Shown: positions 5,174-11,862, numbered from the stretch's first letter. The stretch: 11,862 nt of DNA from Chloroflexia bacterium (GCA_025924435.1 JAICIL010000120.1:1-11862); one strand, 5' to 3'. A program made the numbers and translations. Notes: generated from the sequence alone by a model not told the origin.

Positions 5174-7150
5174 TTACGGCGCGGTCACGGCATAGTGCAT
5201 GAAGGTGATTTCGCCGCGCGCCTGCCTGCCACCGGCGGCGAGCAGGCCGAACGTACCGGGGTCGCCGCTCTCCGCCACCGTGACGCGCGTCAACAATTGG
5301 CCGTTGACGCTGAAGGTGTAGACGCCGCTCGCCGCCTCGACGCGCAGCGCATTTGCCCCGCCCGGCACAATCGCCGCGCTCGGCTGCCAGCCGCCGGTGA
5401 GCGAGCGCGTGCTGCCGTTTTCCTTCGCCAGCACGGTGAACGCGCCGTCGTTGGCGACGATGAAGGAGAGCGCATCCTTGTCGTCCGTCCGCCGCACGAC
5501 GAGGCCCATCATCGCGTCGTCCGCACCGCCCGTCTTGCGTGCCTGCACTGCGTAGACCGCGTCCCCGGCCGGGAGCGGCGTCGGGTAGGCGAGGACGGTG
5601 AGCATATTCGCGTCCGCCGTCACGCGGTAGGCATTACCGGCATATCCCTGCGGTGGTAGGCCGCTCGCGGGGGAGGTGAAGTCGTCGGTGAAGGGGACGC
5701 CGGGGTGCGGCGGGTTGGCGGGAGGTGGCGCGGCGGATGGCGCGGGGGCCGGGTTCGCCGCGACGCCCGGCGGCGCGCCGAGATCGAGCCGCCCGCTGCC
5801 GGTGGTGTTCACGCCCTGCGGCATGCCCGCGCGCCGGGCGAGGAAGGCGAGGATCGCCTCCGGCGTCGCATCCGGCATGATCTGCTTGTAGAGCGCCGCC
5901 GCGCCGCCGACGTGGGGCGCCGCCGCGCTCGTGCCGAGGAATGTCCCCACCCCGACGGAGGCGTACGCGCCGTTCGCCACGCCGTCCGGCGCGCCGAGAT
6001 CCGGCTTGGTGCGGCCGTCCAGCGTCGGGCCGCGCGACGAGAAGGGTTCGACGCGCTCCGTCCGCACATTGATGGCGGCGACGGCGACCGCGCCTCGCGC
6101 GTCCCCCGGCACGGTGATGCTGCCGTCCGGCGTTATCTGCGCCGCCTGCCCGCCCCGGACGATCAGTTGCAGCGGCAGGTCGGGGTCGCGCGGGTCCACC
6201 TTCTTGATCTTCAGCGTATACATGCCCGCCGGGAGCGTGCCCATGATGTGCTCGACGGGCCGCTTGCCCGTGCGCGCCTGGTCGGTGTCGCTCCGCGCCG
6301 CCTCCTGCCCCGCGCTGTTGTACAGATACAGGTCGTAGTTGACGTGCGGCCGCTGCCAGTCGTCCCAATTGAGGAAAATCTCTAAGGGGTCGCCCGTCAT
6401 CTTCACGGCCATGCCGTTCTTCGTCTTGCCGCCGGGGAAGTCGTGGAAGCCGTCGCCGTCCGCGTCGGCGAAGGTCGCGCCGTAGTGCTTGTCGGCGAAG
6501 TTCCCGGCGGACTTGACGACGAAGACGCCCGCCGCCTTCGCCATGTCCACCGCCCGCGCCAGTTCGCTCGACCCGTCCGTCGGATAATCGCCGTAGAAGC
6601 CGAGCGAGGTCGTGATGATCGAGACGTGGGCGGGGCCGATCAGCCATTGCATCGCGGCGAGGAAACTGCCCGGCGTGTCCGTCGCGGCGAGATAGAGTTC
6701 GGCGTCCGGCGCCATCTCGTGGACGATCTCGGCGCACGCCGTCCCGTGGACCGTGTCGGCGGTCGCGGGGGTGTCCTCGATCAGGTCGTCGGCGCGGAAG
6801 GAGCGGGCCGTCACCGTCGCGCCGCCGAGCGCGCGCGCGTAGTTGATGAACCCCGCGTCGATGATGCCGACCCGCACGCCCTTGCCGGTGATCCCCGCCG
6901 CCTGCCAGCCGTCCGCACCCGTCGCATGCACGCCCTCGCTCACCGTGCTACCCGCCGGTGGTACCCGTGTGACGGGGGCTTGATTGGCAGGCGATGGTGA
7001 CGGCATCGCGGTTGGGATGCTCGCGCCGTTGCACGCGGCACAGAGCAGCGCCAGCATGAGCCACCGGCAGCCGCGTACCCGCGCGCGTCCGTACCATCGC
7101 GTCCCTCGCTGCCCCACGCTCCGCACCTTCCCCGCGTCGCGGCGTTGCAC
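5174..7150 (-). CDS. Subtilisin-family (S8) serine protease with C-terminal beta domain
   Basis: The 658-residue protein is an exported S8 peptidase. The catalytic set is complete: Asp98 (GIIDAG), His135 (VHGTA), oxyanion Asn217 (SAGN) and Ser408 (GTSAAAPH); SSRGPTLDGRTKPDLGAP is also typical. The N-terminus is basic and then hydrophobic, ending LLCAACNG, which could be a signal peptide with a weak lipobox at Cys40 (Cys at -3 is unusual). Between Asn217 and Ser408 is a large insertion with a calcium-site-like DADGDG (229-234) and a pre-peptidase-like beta region (about 258-335). A Pro/Ala linker (462-486) leads to a jelly-roll or laminin-G-like domain (487-658), often used for binding sugars or surfaces. 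GTG 7150 is the longest frame; GTG 7117 (codon 12) has GGAAGG eight bases upstream and may be the true start. It converges on the lipoprotein gene with a 27-base gap. The substrate is unknown. Confidence 0.92.
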   Translation of the reverse strand: MQRRDAGKVRSVGQRGTRWYGRARVRGCRWLMLALLCAACNGASIPTAMPSPSPANQAPVTRVPPAGSTVSEGVHATGADGWQAAGITGKGVRVGIIDAGFINYARALGGATVTARSFRADDLIEDTPATADTVHGTACAEIVHEMAPDAELYLAATDTPGSFLAAMQWLIGPAHVSIITTSLGFYGDYPTDGSSELARAVDMAKAAGVFVVKSAGNFADKHYGATFADADGDGFHDFPGGKTKNGMAVKMTGDPLEIFLNWDDWQRPHVNYDLYLYNSAGQEAARSDTDQARTGKRPVEHIMGTLPAGMYTLKIKKVDPRDPDLPLQLIVRGGQAAQITPDGSITVPGDARGAVAVAAINVRTERVEPFSSRGPTLDGRTKPDLGAPDGVANGAYASVGVGTFLGTSAAAPHVGGAAALYKQIMPDATPEAILAFLARRAGMPQGVNTTGSGRLDLGAPPGVAANPAPAPSAAPPPANPPHPGVPFTDDFTSPASGLPPQGYAGNAYRVTADANMLTVLAYPTPLPAGDAVYAVQARKTGGADDAMMGLVVRRTDDKDALSFIVANDGAFTVLAKENGSTRSLTGGWQPSAAIVPGGANALRVEAASGVYTFSVNGQLLTRVTVAESGDPGTFGLLAAGGRQARGEITFMHYAVTAP

Positions 7151-7172
7151 CCTACCCTAGAAACGTCGCGCT

Positions 7173-7178
7173 ATTGTA
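7173..7178 (-). promoter_or_regulatory. Probable -10 element of the S8 protease gene
   Basis: TACAAT on the minus strand lies 22 bases before the GTG at 7150. The flanks match those at folC: both read TACAATAGCG, preceded by CCG and two more bases. A CCGACA, supplied by the end of the neighbouring repeat, lies 19 bases upstream and might serve as a poor -35, though the spacing is long. Confidence 0.45.
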
Positions 7179-7196
7179 GACGGTTTTGCAGCGTGG

Positions 7197-7365
7197 TTGT
7201 CGGGGAATCCTAATCCCCCGGCCCCCTTCCCTCCGAGGGAAGGGGGAGCGAACCTCCGAGAGATTGAGGTATTTGGGGAAACGCCACGGCATTCAGATGA
7301 GTCACCCCTTCCCTTGGAGGGAAGCGGGCGCCCTCTGGGCAGCGGGGGTGAGGATTCCCCGACAA
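7197..7365. mobile_element. Second copy of the MITE-like palindromic repeat
   Basis: This 169-bp segment is bounded by perfect 15-bp inverted repeats, TTGTCGGGGAATCCT (7197-7211) and AGGATTCCCCGACAA (7351-7365). It is plainly homologous, in the same orientation, to the inner part of the element at 2414-2614. Shared blocks include CCCTCTGGGCAG and GGGGTGAGGATTCCCCGACA. It contains a near-perfect stem (CCCCCTTCCCTC at 7222-7233, GAGGGAAGGGGG at 7235-7246). The outer TIR part of the first copy is eroded or different here, and I found no target duplication, so it is probably older. It has no coding capacity and lies between the divergent protease and sensor kinase genes. Beyond it and the promoter-like sites, the 323-base gap holds nothing else that I can support. 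Confidence 0.75.
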
Positions 7366-7436
7366 GCAATACGCTCCGCGTTGTGCCGCTCTCGCGTGAC
7401 CGTCCGCCGCCCCGCCCTTCATCTGTCGCATCGCGG

Positions 7437-7442
7437 TATCAT
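7437..7442 (+). promoter_or_regulatory. Possible -10 element of the kinase-regulator operon
   Basis: TATCAT ends 31 bases before the kinase ATG at 7474, and its right flank (AGGGG) resembles the AGCGG/AGCGC after the other two -10-like boxes. No matching -35 is visible. The call rests on similarity and position alone. Confidence 0.3.
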
Positions 7443-7473
7443 AGGGGAAGAGGTGTGACAGCGGGAGGGCGCG

Positions 7474-9111
7474 ATGCGGCGGATGGAGGGCATGGTGAAC
7501 GGGGCGCGGTGGCGCATCTGGCGCGGCTATCTGCTCGGCGTGCTCGGCATCGCCCTCGTCACGGTGGTCGCCGTGCCGGGTCGGTCCCACCTCAGCGCCG
7601 TCACGCCCGCGCTCAGTTATCTCGTCGTCGTCCTCGCCTGCGCGACGCTCGGGGGGCTGGGGCCGGGCATCTTCGCCTCGGTCGTCGGCTTCCTCACCTT
7701 CAACTTCTACTTCCTGCCCCCGTATCATCTCTTCACCGTCGGCGCACCGGAGGATATCGTCGCGCTCTTCGTCTTCCTGATCGTCGCGGGGGTGACGAGC
7801 GAACTCGTCGGCCGCCTGCGGGAGCGGGCGCACGAGTCGCGGCGGCGGGCGATCGAATCGGAGACCCTCTCGCGTCTCAGCACAGAACTGATCGCCGATG
7901 TCACGCTCGACACCGTCCTCGCCACCGTTGTCGAGCAGGTGACGCGCGTCTTCGACCTCGAATCCGCCGCCGTCCTGCTGCCCGATCGGGCGGAGACGCT
8001 CCAGGTGCGCCTCGCCTACCCGTCCGCCGCCGCCGGGATGTACGTCCGGGATCGCGAGCATGCCGCCGTCGCCGCGCACGTCTTCGCGACGGGCATCCCG
8101 GCGGGTGTCGGCAGCCCGTATCGCGCCTACCGCCCGCACGGGCCGGAACGCCCGAGCGACACCCTGCCGCCGCGCGGCCGTCGCGTCCTCTATGTGCCGG
8201 TGCGCGCGGCGCACGGGACGGTCGGCGTGATGGGCGTCGCCGCCGTCCGCGCCGCCGACTATTCCGGCGACGAACGCCGCATGCTGACGACCTTCGCCAA
8301 TCAGGCCGCGCTCGCCATTGATCGCGCCCGGCTGACCGAGGAGGCGACGCGCGCCGCCGCCCTCGAAGAGGCGGACCGGCTGAAATCCGCCCTGCTCGCC
8401 GCCGTCTCGCACGATCTGCGCACGCCGCTCGCTGCCATCAAGGCCGCCGCGACCAGCCTGCTGCAGGAGGACATCGCGTGGGACGCCGCGACGCAGCGCG
8501 AGTTCCTGACCGCGATAGATGAGGAGACGGACCGCCTCGCCCGGCTCGTGAGCAATTTGCTCGACCTCACCCGCATCCAGGGCGGCGCGCTCAAGCCGGA
8601 GAAGGAGTGGAACGAGATCGGCGAGGTGATCGCCAGCGTCACGGACCGCCTCGCGCCGCTCATCCAGAGCCACCCGCTCCGCGTGGCGGTCGCGCCCGAT
8701 CTGCCGCCCGTCGCCTTCGATTTCGTGGAGATCGCGCAGGTGATCGCCAACCTGATCGAGAACGCCGCGAAGTACAGCGACCCCGAGAGCGAAATCGCCA
8801 TCACGGCGGAGCGCGACGGCGCGTATCTCCGCGTGCAGGTGGCGGATCGCGGCTTCGGCATCCCGCCGGAGGATGTGCCGCACGTCTTCGACACCTTCTA
8901 CCGCGTGCGGCGCGAGGGCCGCGCGCGGCGGATCGGCGGCACGGGCATCGGCCTCGCCATCTGCAAGGGGTTCGTGGAGGCGCACGGCGGCGCCATCGCC
9001 GCCGCGTCGGTCGTCGGGCGGGGTTCCACCTTCACATTCACCCTGCCGATACGCGCCGCGCCCGTATCGCCCGCACCCGCCGCGCTCGTCGCGGGGGCGT
9101 CCACCGCATGA
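7474..9111 (+). CDS. KdpD-like membrane sensor histidine kinase lacking the N-terminal KdpD domain
   Basis: The 545-residue protein is an inner-membrane histidine kinase that should phosphorylate the regulator encoded next to it. A hydrophobic region with about three to four membrane segments (20-112) carries the DUF4118 signature of KdpD (FNFYFLPPYHLFTV, 76-89, then TSELVGRLRE). A GAF-like domain follows (about 130-285), then HisKA with phospho-acceptor His313 in SHDLRTPL and the ATPase domain: N box NLIENAAKYS (426-435), G1 DRGFGIP (458-464) and G2 GGTGIGLAI (488-496). The cytoplasmic N-terminal KdpD and universal-stress domains of full KdpD (about 900 residues) are absent, so the stimulus may not be potassium. 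GGGAGG ends five bases before the ATG. The stop overlaps the next start as ATGA, implying translational coupling. No kdpFABC is present in the window. Confidence 0.92.
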   Translation: MRRMEGMVNGARWRIWRGYLLGVLGIALVTVVAVPGRSHLSAVTPALSYLVVVLACATLGGLGPGIFASVVGFLTFNFYFLPPYHLFTVGAPEDIVALFVFLIVAGVTSELVGRLRERAHESRRRAIESETLSRLSTELIADVTLDTVLATVVEQVTRVFDLESAAVLLPDRAETLQVRLAYPSAAAGMYVRDREHAAVAAHVFATGIPAGVGSPYRAYRPHGPERPSDTLPPRGRRVLYVPVRAAHGTVGVMGVAAVRAADYSGDERRMLTTFANQAALAIDRARLTEEATRAAALEEADRLKSALLAAVSHDLRTPLAAIKAAATSLLQEDIAWDAATQREFLTAIDEETDRLARLVSNLLDLTRIQGGALKPEKEWNEIGEVIASVTDRLAPLIQSHPLRVAVAPDLPPVAFDFVEIAQVIANLIENAAKYSDPESEIAITAERDGAYLRVQVADRGFGIPPEDVPHVFDTFYRVRREGRARRIGGTGIGLAICKGFVEAHGGAIAAASVVGRGSTFTFTLPIRAAPVSPAPAALVAGASTA

Positions 9112-9806
9112 GTACGCCGCCGATCCGCGTCCTCGTCGTGGACGACGAGCCGCAAATCCTCCGCGCCCTGCGCGTCGCGCTGAAGGGATACGGCTACGAT
9201 GTGCAGACCGCCGCCGACGGCGAGGAGGCGCTCGATCTGCTGGCGCTCCACCCGCCGGATATCGTCATCCTCGATCTCGTCATGCCGGGCAAGAGTGGGT
9301 TCGATGTCGTGCGGGATGTCCGGACGTGGTCGCGGGTGCCGGTCATCGTCCTCTCGGCGCGCGGCGAGGAGCGGGACAAAGTGACCGCCCTCGACCTCGG
9401 CGCGGACGACTACCTCACCAAGCCCTTCAGCATGAACGAATTGCTCGCCCGCATCCGCGTCGCGCTCCGCCACCGCCCCGAGCAGGCGGCGAGCGATCCG
9501 GTGATCCACGCGGGCGCGGTCGCGATTGATCTCGTGCGGCGGGTCGTCACGCGCGATGGCGCGGAGGTGCATGTCACGCCGACGGAGTGGCAACTGCTCG
9601 TCGAACTGGCGCGCGCGGCGGGCAAAGTGCTGACGCAGCGGATGCTGTTGCAGCGCGTCTGGGGCCCCGAATACGGCGACGAGGCGCAGTACCTCCGCGT
9701 CTACATCAACCAACTCCGCCGCAAGCTGGAGGCCGATCCCGCCCGCCCGCGCATCCTCATCACCGAGCCGGGCGTCGGCTACCGCCTCATCGCCGACGAG
9801 CAATGA
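9108..9806 (+). CDS. KdpE-like response regulator (OmpR/PhoB class)
   Basis: The 232-residue transcription factor has a receiver domain (about 6-120) with acidic residues Asp12/Asp13, phospho-acceptor Asp56 in ILDLVMPG, Ser83 and Lys105 in TKPF. A winged-helix DNA-binding domain of the OmpR/PhoB type follows (about 132-228). The string WGPEYGDEAQYLRVYINQLRRKLE (185-208, quoted here by its key residues WGPEYGDE and LRRKLE) closely follows the KdpE pattern, as does the final PGVGYRL. The ATG overlaps the kinase stop by four bases, so the two proteins are almost certainly partners. The target genes are unknown, because no K+-ATPase operon is visible nearby; the gene symbol is therefore left open. 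Confidence 0.92.
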   Translation: MSTPPIRVLVVDDEPQILRALRVALKGYGYDVQTAADGEEALDLLALHPPDIVILDLVMPGKSGFDVVRDVRTWSRVPVIVLSARGEERDKVTALDLGADDYLTKPFSMNELLARIRVALRHRPEQAASDPVIHAGAVAIDLVRRVVTRDGAEVHVTPTEWQLLVELARAAGKVLTQRMLLQRVWGPEYGDEAQYLRVYINQLRRKLEADPARPRILITEPGVGYRLIADEQ

Positions 9807-9827
9807 ACGCCGCGCGCCCAATGTGCT

Positions 9828-9890
9828 CCCCCTCTCCATCGCCGGACGAAATCTGATGATGCCACAAGCCTTGGAGCGATGGAGAGGGGG
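9828..9890. repeat. 14-bp inverted repeat between convergent genes
   Basis: CCCCCTCTCCATCG (9828-9841) and CGATGGAGAGGGGG (9877-9890) are perfect inverted copies around a 35-base loop. They lie between the convergent response-regulator and hydrolase genes. There is no T run, so this is not a classic terminator, although a strong stem here could slow both transcripts. The sequence after the right arm (CCGGAGGATGAGGTTCC) suggests that a longer GC-rich dispersed repeat once continued outward. It differs in sequence from the other repeats here. The rest of the 194-base gap shows no gene. Confidence 0.65.
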
Positions 9891-10000
9891 CCGGAGGATG
9901 AGGTTCCCTCCACCGCCCGCCGCTCCTGGACTTGGCGTATGAGAGGCCCGGTATCCTTAGCACGACGCTGGCAACGCCAGGGTGCCCGCATCGCCGACGG

Positions 10001-11746
10001 TCAACGCAGCGCGAGTGCCGGGAGTTCTCCCACGGAGGGATCGAACAGGCTCCAGAACCGCGCTGCGTCCTCGGCCTTTCCCCTATTGAGCGTCGCTGCA
10101 CCTTCCTCGGCGACATGCCGCCAGGAGAGCCGACCGGTCAGGAGGCCGCGTAGCGTCGGTTCGGTGGTCTGCATCTCGATCGTCGCGTCTGCGGGTGGGC
10201 CCGCGAGCACTTCCGCCACTGCGGACCGGATCGCTACACCGTGGCTCGTGCCGGTATCGGTGCAGCGGAAGCACACCCGCATCTGCGCCCCATCGCTTCG
10301 CGCCGGGTCCAGTCGGGTCGCGAGTCCGCGCAGCAGCAGGGGAATCGGCATACTCGCGGCGATGTCCGGATTCCCCAGGGCGCGCACCGCGTCGAGGAGC
10401 CTGGTGTAATCCAGCGTCCCGTCGATCTCCTTGGCAGCCATCAGGTAGTTGTTGCGCCAGATGGGGTTGCTCGCCCGATAGCCGAGTTGTCGCAGTGCCT
10501 CCGCCTTGAGTTCGCGCGCGGGCTGGTCATCGGGGTCTCGCCGGAGCACGTGGGTCAGGATCTCCGCCACCCAGCGGGAATCGCCGTCTGCGAGCGCCTG
10601 CCTCGCCGTGGCAACGACCGCATCGCGCCCCCCCATCGCCGTGACGTAGCGGGCCGATCGCTCGCGACGCGGCAATGGATCGAGGAACGCGGGGTCCCCC
10701 TCGAACCAACCGAAGTAGTTGTCGTAGATCTGGCGCACCGTCTGCTTGACCGTGCCGTAGAACTCACCGAGCCAGGGATGGGTGCGCAGGCGGGGCGGCA
10801 ACTCGGTGACCGCCTCGACCAGTTCGTCGGGCGTCAGTCCGCGTGCCATCAGGCGAACGGTCTGGTCGTGGACGTACTGCATCGCATCCCGATAGGCCGT
10901 AAGCAAGTCCCGGATCTCGCCCTGCCCCGTGAGCGGGCGGCCATGTCCGAAGATCAGCGCCTGTGCGTCATATCCCCGCAGCAGATCGACCGCGCGGATC
11001 CACTGCCACGGATCGCGGACGGCGCCGCGCAGGGGGTACAGGTTCGGGAACGATTCGCCCTGGATCACGTCCGCCACATGCAAGACGCCCCGGTCGGGGA
11101 ACCAGAGCACGATTTCATCGTCCGATTCGCTCGGCGCCTCGTGCAGATGCACGGTGACGCCCGCCACCGCGATGTCGAGCGATCCGTGGAAGACAGTCGT
11201 CGGCGGCAGGAATCCGACGGTGCCAGCGACCGTCTGCGGTCCCAGACCAGCCTCCACCCAACCGTCGGGCCCGCGATCGAGGGCGAGGCCGAAGGTGTAG
11301 GCCAACCGCAAGGGGGGCATGAGCCCGAGGCTCGGATTCCCCAGTTTCGTGGCTGTCAGACGCTCGTGGGCGTACACCGCCACCTGCCCCGATGCGATCT
11401 CGGACGGATCGAGGATCCCCCGTACGCCGGAGATATGGTCGGGATGGCTGTGCGTGTAGATCACTGCCTTGATCGGTTTGTCGCTCATCTTCCGCAGGTC
11501 GCCCAGCGCCCGTCGCGCGGCCTCCTCCGTCTCCAGGCAGTCGATGAGAATGACCCCGTCCGTGCCGACCACCATCGTCATATTGGAGATGGCGTAGCCG
11601 ACCGCGACGTAGAAGTCCTCGGCGACCTGATAGACGCCTTGCGCCATCGTCCGCGCGTGGCCGGTGAGTGGCGCGGGGACCGTTGCGGCGTCGTGCGTAA
11701 AGGCAAGATTCTGACCGGTCGGTAAGAGCGGAGATGGGATCGGCAT
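10001..11746 (-). CDS. Metallo-beta-lactamase-fold alkylsulfatase-like hydrolase
   Basis: The 581-residue protein matches the alkyl/aryl-sulfatase (SDS hydrolase) branch of the metallo-beta-lactamase fold, binuclear zinc enzymes that cleave sulfate esters. The metal motif is THSHPDH (His99, His101, Asp103, His104), followed by HEAPSESDDE with Glu203, HVAD with Asp226 before FPNLYPLRGA (233-242), and His268 in FGHGRP. Asp226 takes the place of the Glu ligand known from SdsA1 and resembles the APGETDDQ / DNFYKSFPNLY subgroup. After residue 275 comes the helical alkylsulfatase dimerisation region (through about 475, including WFEGDPAFLDPLP) and a C-terminal SCP2-like domain (about 485-581) for a hydrophobic ligand. 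No signal peptide is visible, so it is probably cytoplasmic. There is no clear ribosome site. The first codons are less GC-rich at third positions than the other genes, a slight hint of different ancestry. The substrate is not determined. Confidence 0.88.
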   Translation of the reverse strand: MPIPSPLLPTGQNLAFTHDAATVPAPLTGHARTMAQGVYQVAEDFYVAVGYAISNMTMVVGTDGVILIDCLETEEAARRALGDLRKMSDKPIKAVIYTHSHPDHISGVRGILDPSEIASGQVAVYAHERLTATKLGNPSLGLMPPLRLAYTFGLALDRGPDGWVEAGLGPQTVAGTVGFLPPTTVFHGSLDIAVAGVTVHLHEAPSESDDEIVLWFPDRGVLHVADVIQGESFPNLYPLRGAVRDPWQWIRAVDLLRGYDAQALIFGHGRPLTGQGEIRDLLTAYRDAMQYVHDQTVRLMARGLTPDELVEAVTELPPRLRTHPWLGEFYGTVKQTVRQIYDNYFGWFEGDPAFLDPLPRRERSARYVTAMGGRDAVVATARQALADGDSRWVAEILTHVLRRDPDDQPARELKAEALRQLGYRASNPIWRNNYLMAAKEIDGTLDYTRLLDAVRALGNPDIAASMPIPLLLRGLATRLDPARSDGAQMRVCFRCTDTGTSHGVAIRSAVAEVLAGPPADATIEMQTTEPTLRGLLTGRLSWRHVAEEGAATLNRGKAEDAARFWSLFDPSVGELPALALR

Positions 11747-11862
11747 CGGGCATCTCGCAATCGGATCGAACGCTCATCATCGCAGCGCGAGCTACGCTAC
11801 CGAAGCTCCGTGGACGCATCGAGCGGGATCTGCTTGCCACGCTGAATGCACAAATACCGGGC
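11734..11862 (+). CDS. Possible 5' end of a divergent gene, cut by the window edge (PucR-like?)
   Basis: A frame open from 11701 has its only ATG at 11734 and stays open to the end of the window, giving 43 residues. The sequence includes LPKLRGRIERDLLATLNAQI followed by PG. This resembles, faintly, the N-terminal helix region of PucR/CdaR-type transcription regulators, where Arg/Leu-rich helices lead to an EIPxY-like end. The start overlaps the hydrolase start by 13 bases on the opposite strand, and no well-spaced Shine-Dalgarno is present (GGAG abuts the ATG). Third-position GC is about 60 percent, lower than in the main genes. It could be a regulator of the neighbouring hydrolase, or simply a chance open frame. 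Confidence 0.35.
   Translation, partial: MGSASGISQSDRTLIIAARATLPKLRGRIERDLLATLNAQIPG

Noticed and set aside
7210..8985. 591-residue minus-strand open frame opposite the sensor kinase
   Set aside because: It is antisense to a well-supported kinase gene, and its last part only translates the palindromic repeat. Composition is that of a shadow frame.
7474..9806. Full kdp potassium-uptake locus
   Set aside because: Only the KdpD C-terminal-like kinase and the KdpE-like regulator are present; no KdpA, KdpB or KdpC reading frame exists in the window.
10241..11725. 494-residue + strand open frame opposite the hydrolase
   Set aside because: It is antisense to a gene with clear metal-binding motifs. 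Its Arg/His/Asp-rich composition and lack of recognisable motifs are typical of shadow frames in GC-rich DNA.
1..11862. CRISPR array, tRNA or rRNA genes
   Set aside because: No regularly spaced direct repeats, cloverleaf-like sequence or rRNA-like segments were found by reading. A covariance search would settle small RNAs.

Overview
This window of high-GC bacterial DNA carries seven complete protein-coding genes and one probable gene cut off at the right edge. The likely source is a member of the Chloroflexota or a similar GC-rich, non-model lineage. Three things suggest this: the GC-rich codon use, a shortened KdpD-like kinase with DUF4118 and GAF domains, and GC-rich palindromic repeats whose chance translations contain strings such as PPSLRGKG. 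The taxonomic assignment is inference. No rRNA, tRNA, CRISPR array or complete insertion sequence was seen.

Left part (1-2400): a short folate unit on the minus strand, folC (folylpolyglutamate/dihydrofolate synthase) followed by folP (dihydropteroate synthase). A 16-bp-arm hairpin lies between them. A + strand intrinsic terminator at 9-36 probably closes a gene outside the window that converges on folP.

Centre (2400-7190): three genes for proteins predicted to leave the cytoplasm. These are a secreted PQQ-like beta-propeller protein (+), a small lipoprotein of unknown function (+), and a large subtilisin-family (S8) protease with an inserted beta domain and a C-terminal jelly-roll-like domain (-). 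The protease converges on the lipoprotein gene. A 201-bp MITE-like element with 19-bp terminal inverted repeats and an 8-bp target-site duplication sits in the folC/beta-propeller divergent promoter region. A related copy sits in the protease/kinase divergent region.

Right part (7370-11862): a two-component pair resembling the C-terminal half of KdpD plus KdpE, overlapping by ATGA and so probably translationally coupled. No kdpFABC genes are visible. Next, on the minus strand, is a metallo-beta-lactamase-fold alkylsulfatase-like hydrolase with the usual C-terminal dimerisation and SCP2-like regions. A divergent + strand reading frame that overlaps the hydrolase start runs off the window edge; its first residues faintly resemble the N-terminus of PucR/CdaR-type regulators.

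The gene content is mostly ordinary and I see no convincing new multi-gene system. The most noteworthy signal is the intergenic DNA. Every gap longer than about 40 bases between complete genes contains a palindromic element, and these elements are of at least four different kinds. One is a mobile element with intact ends and a target-site duplication.
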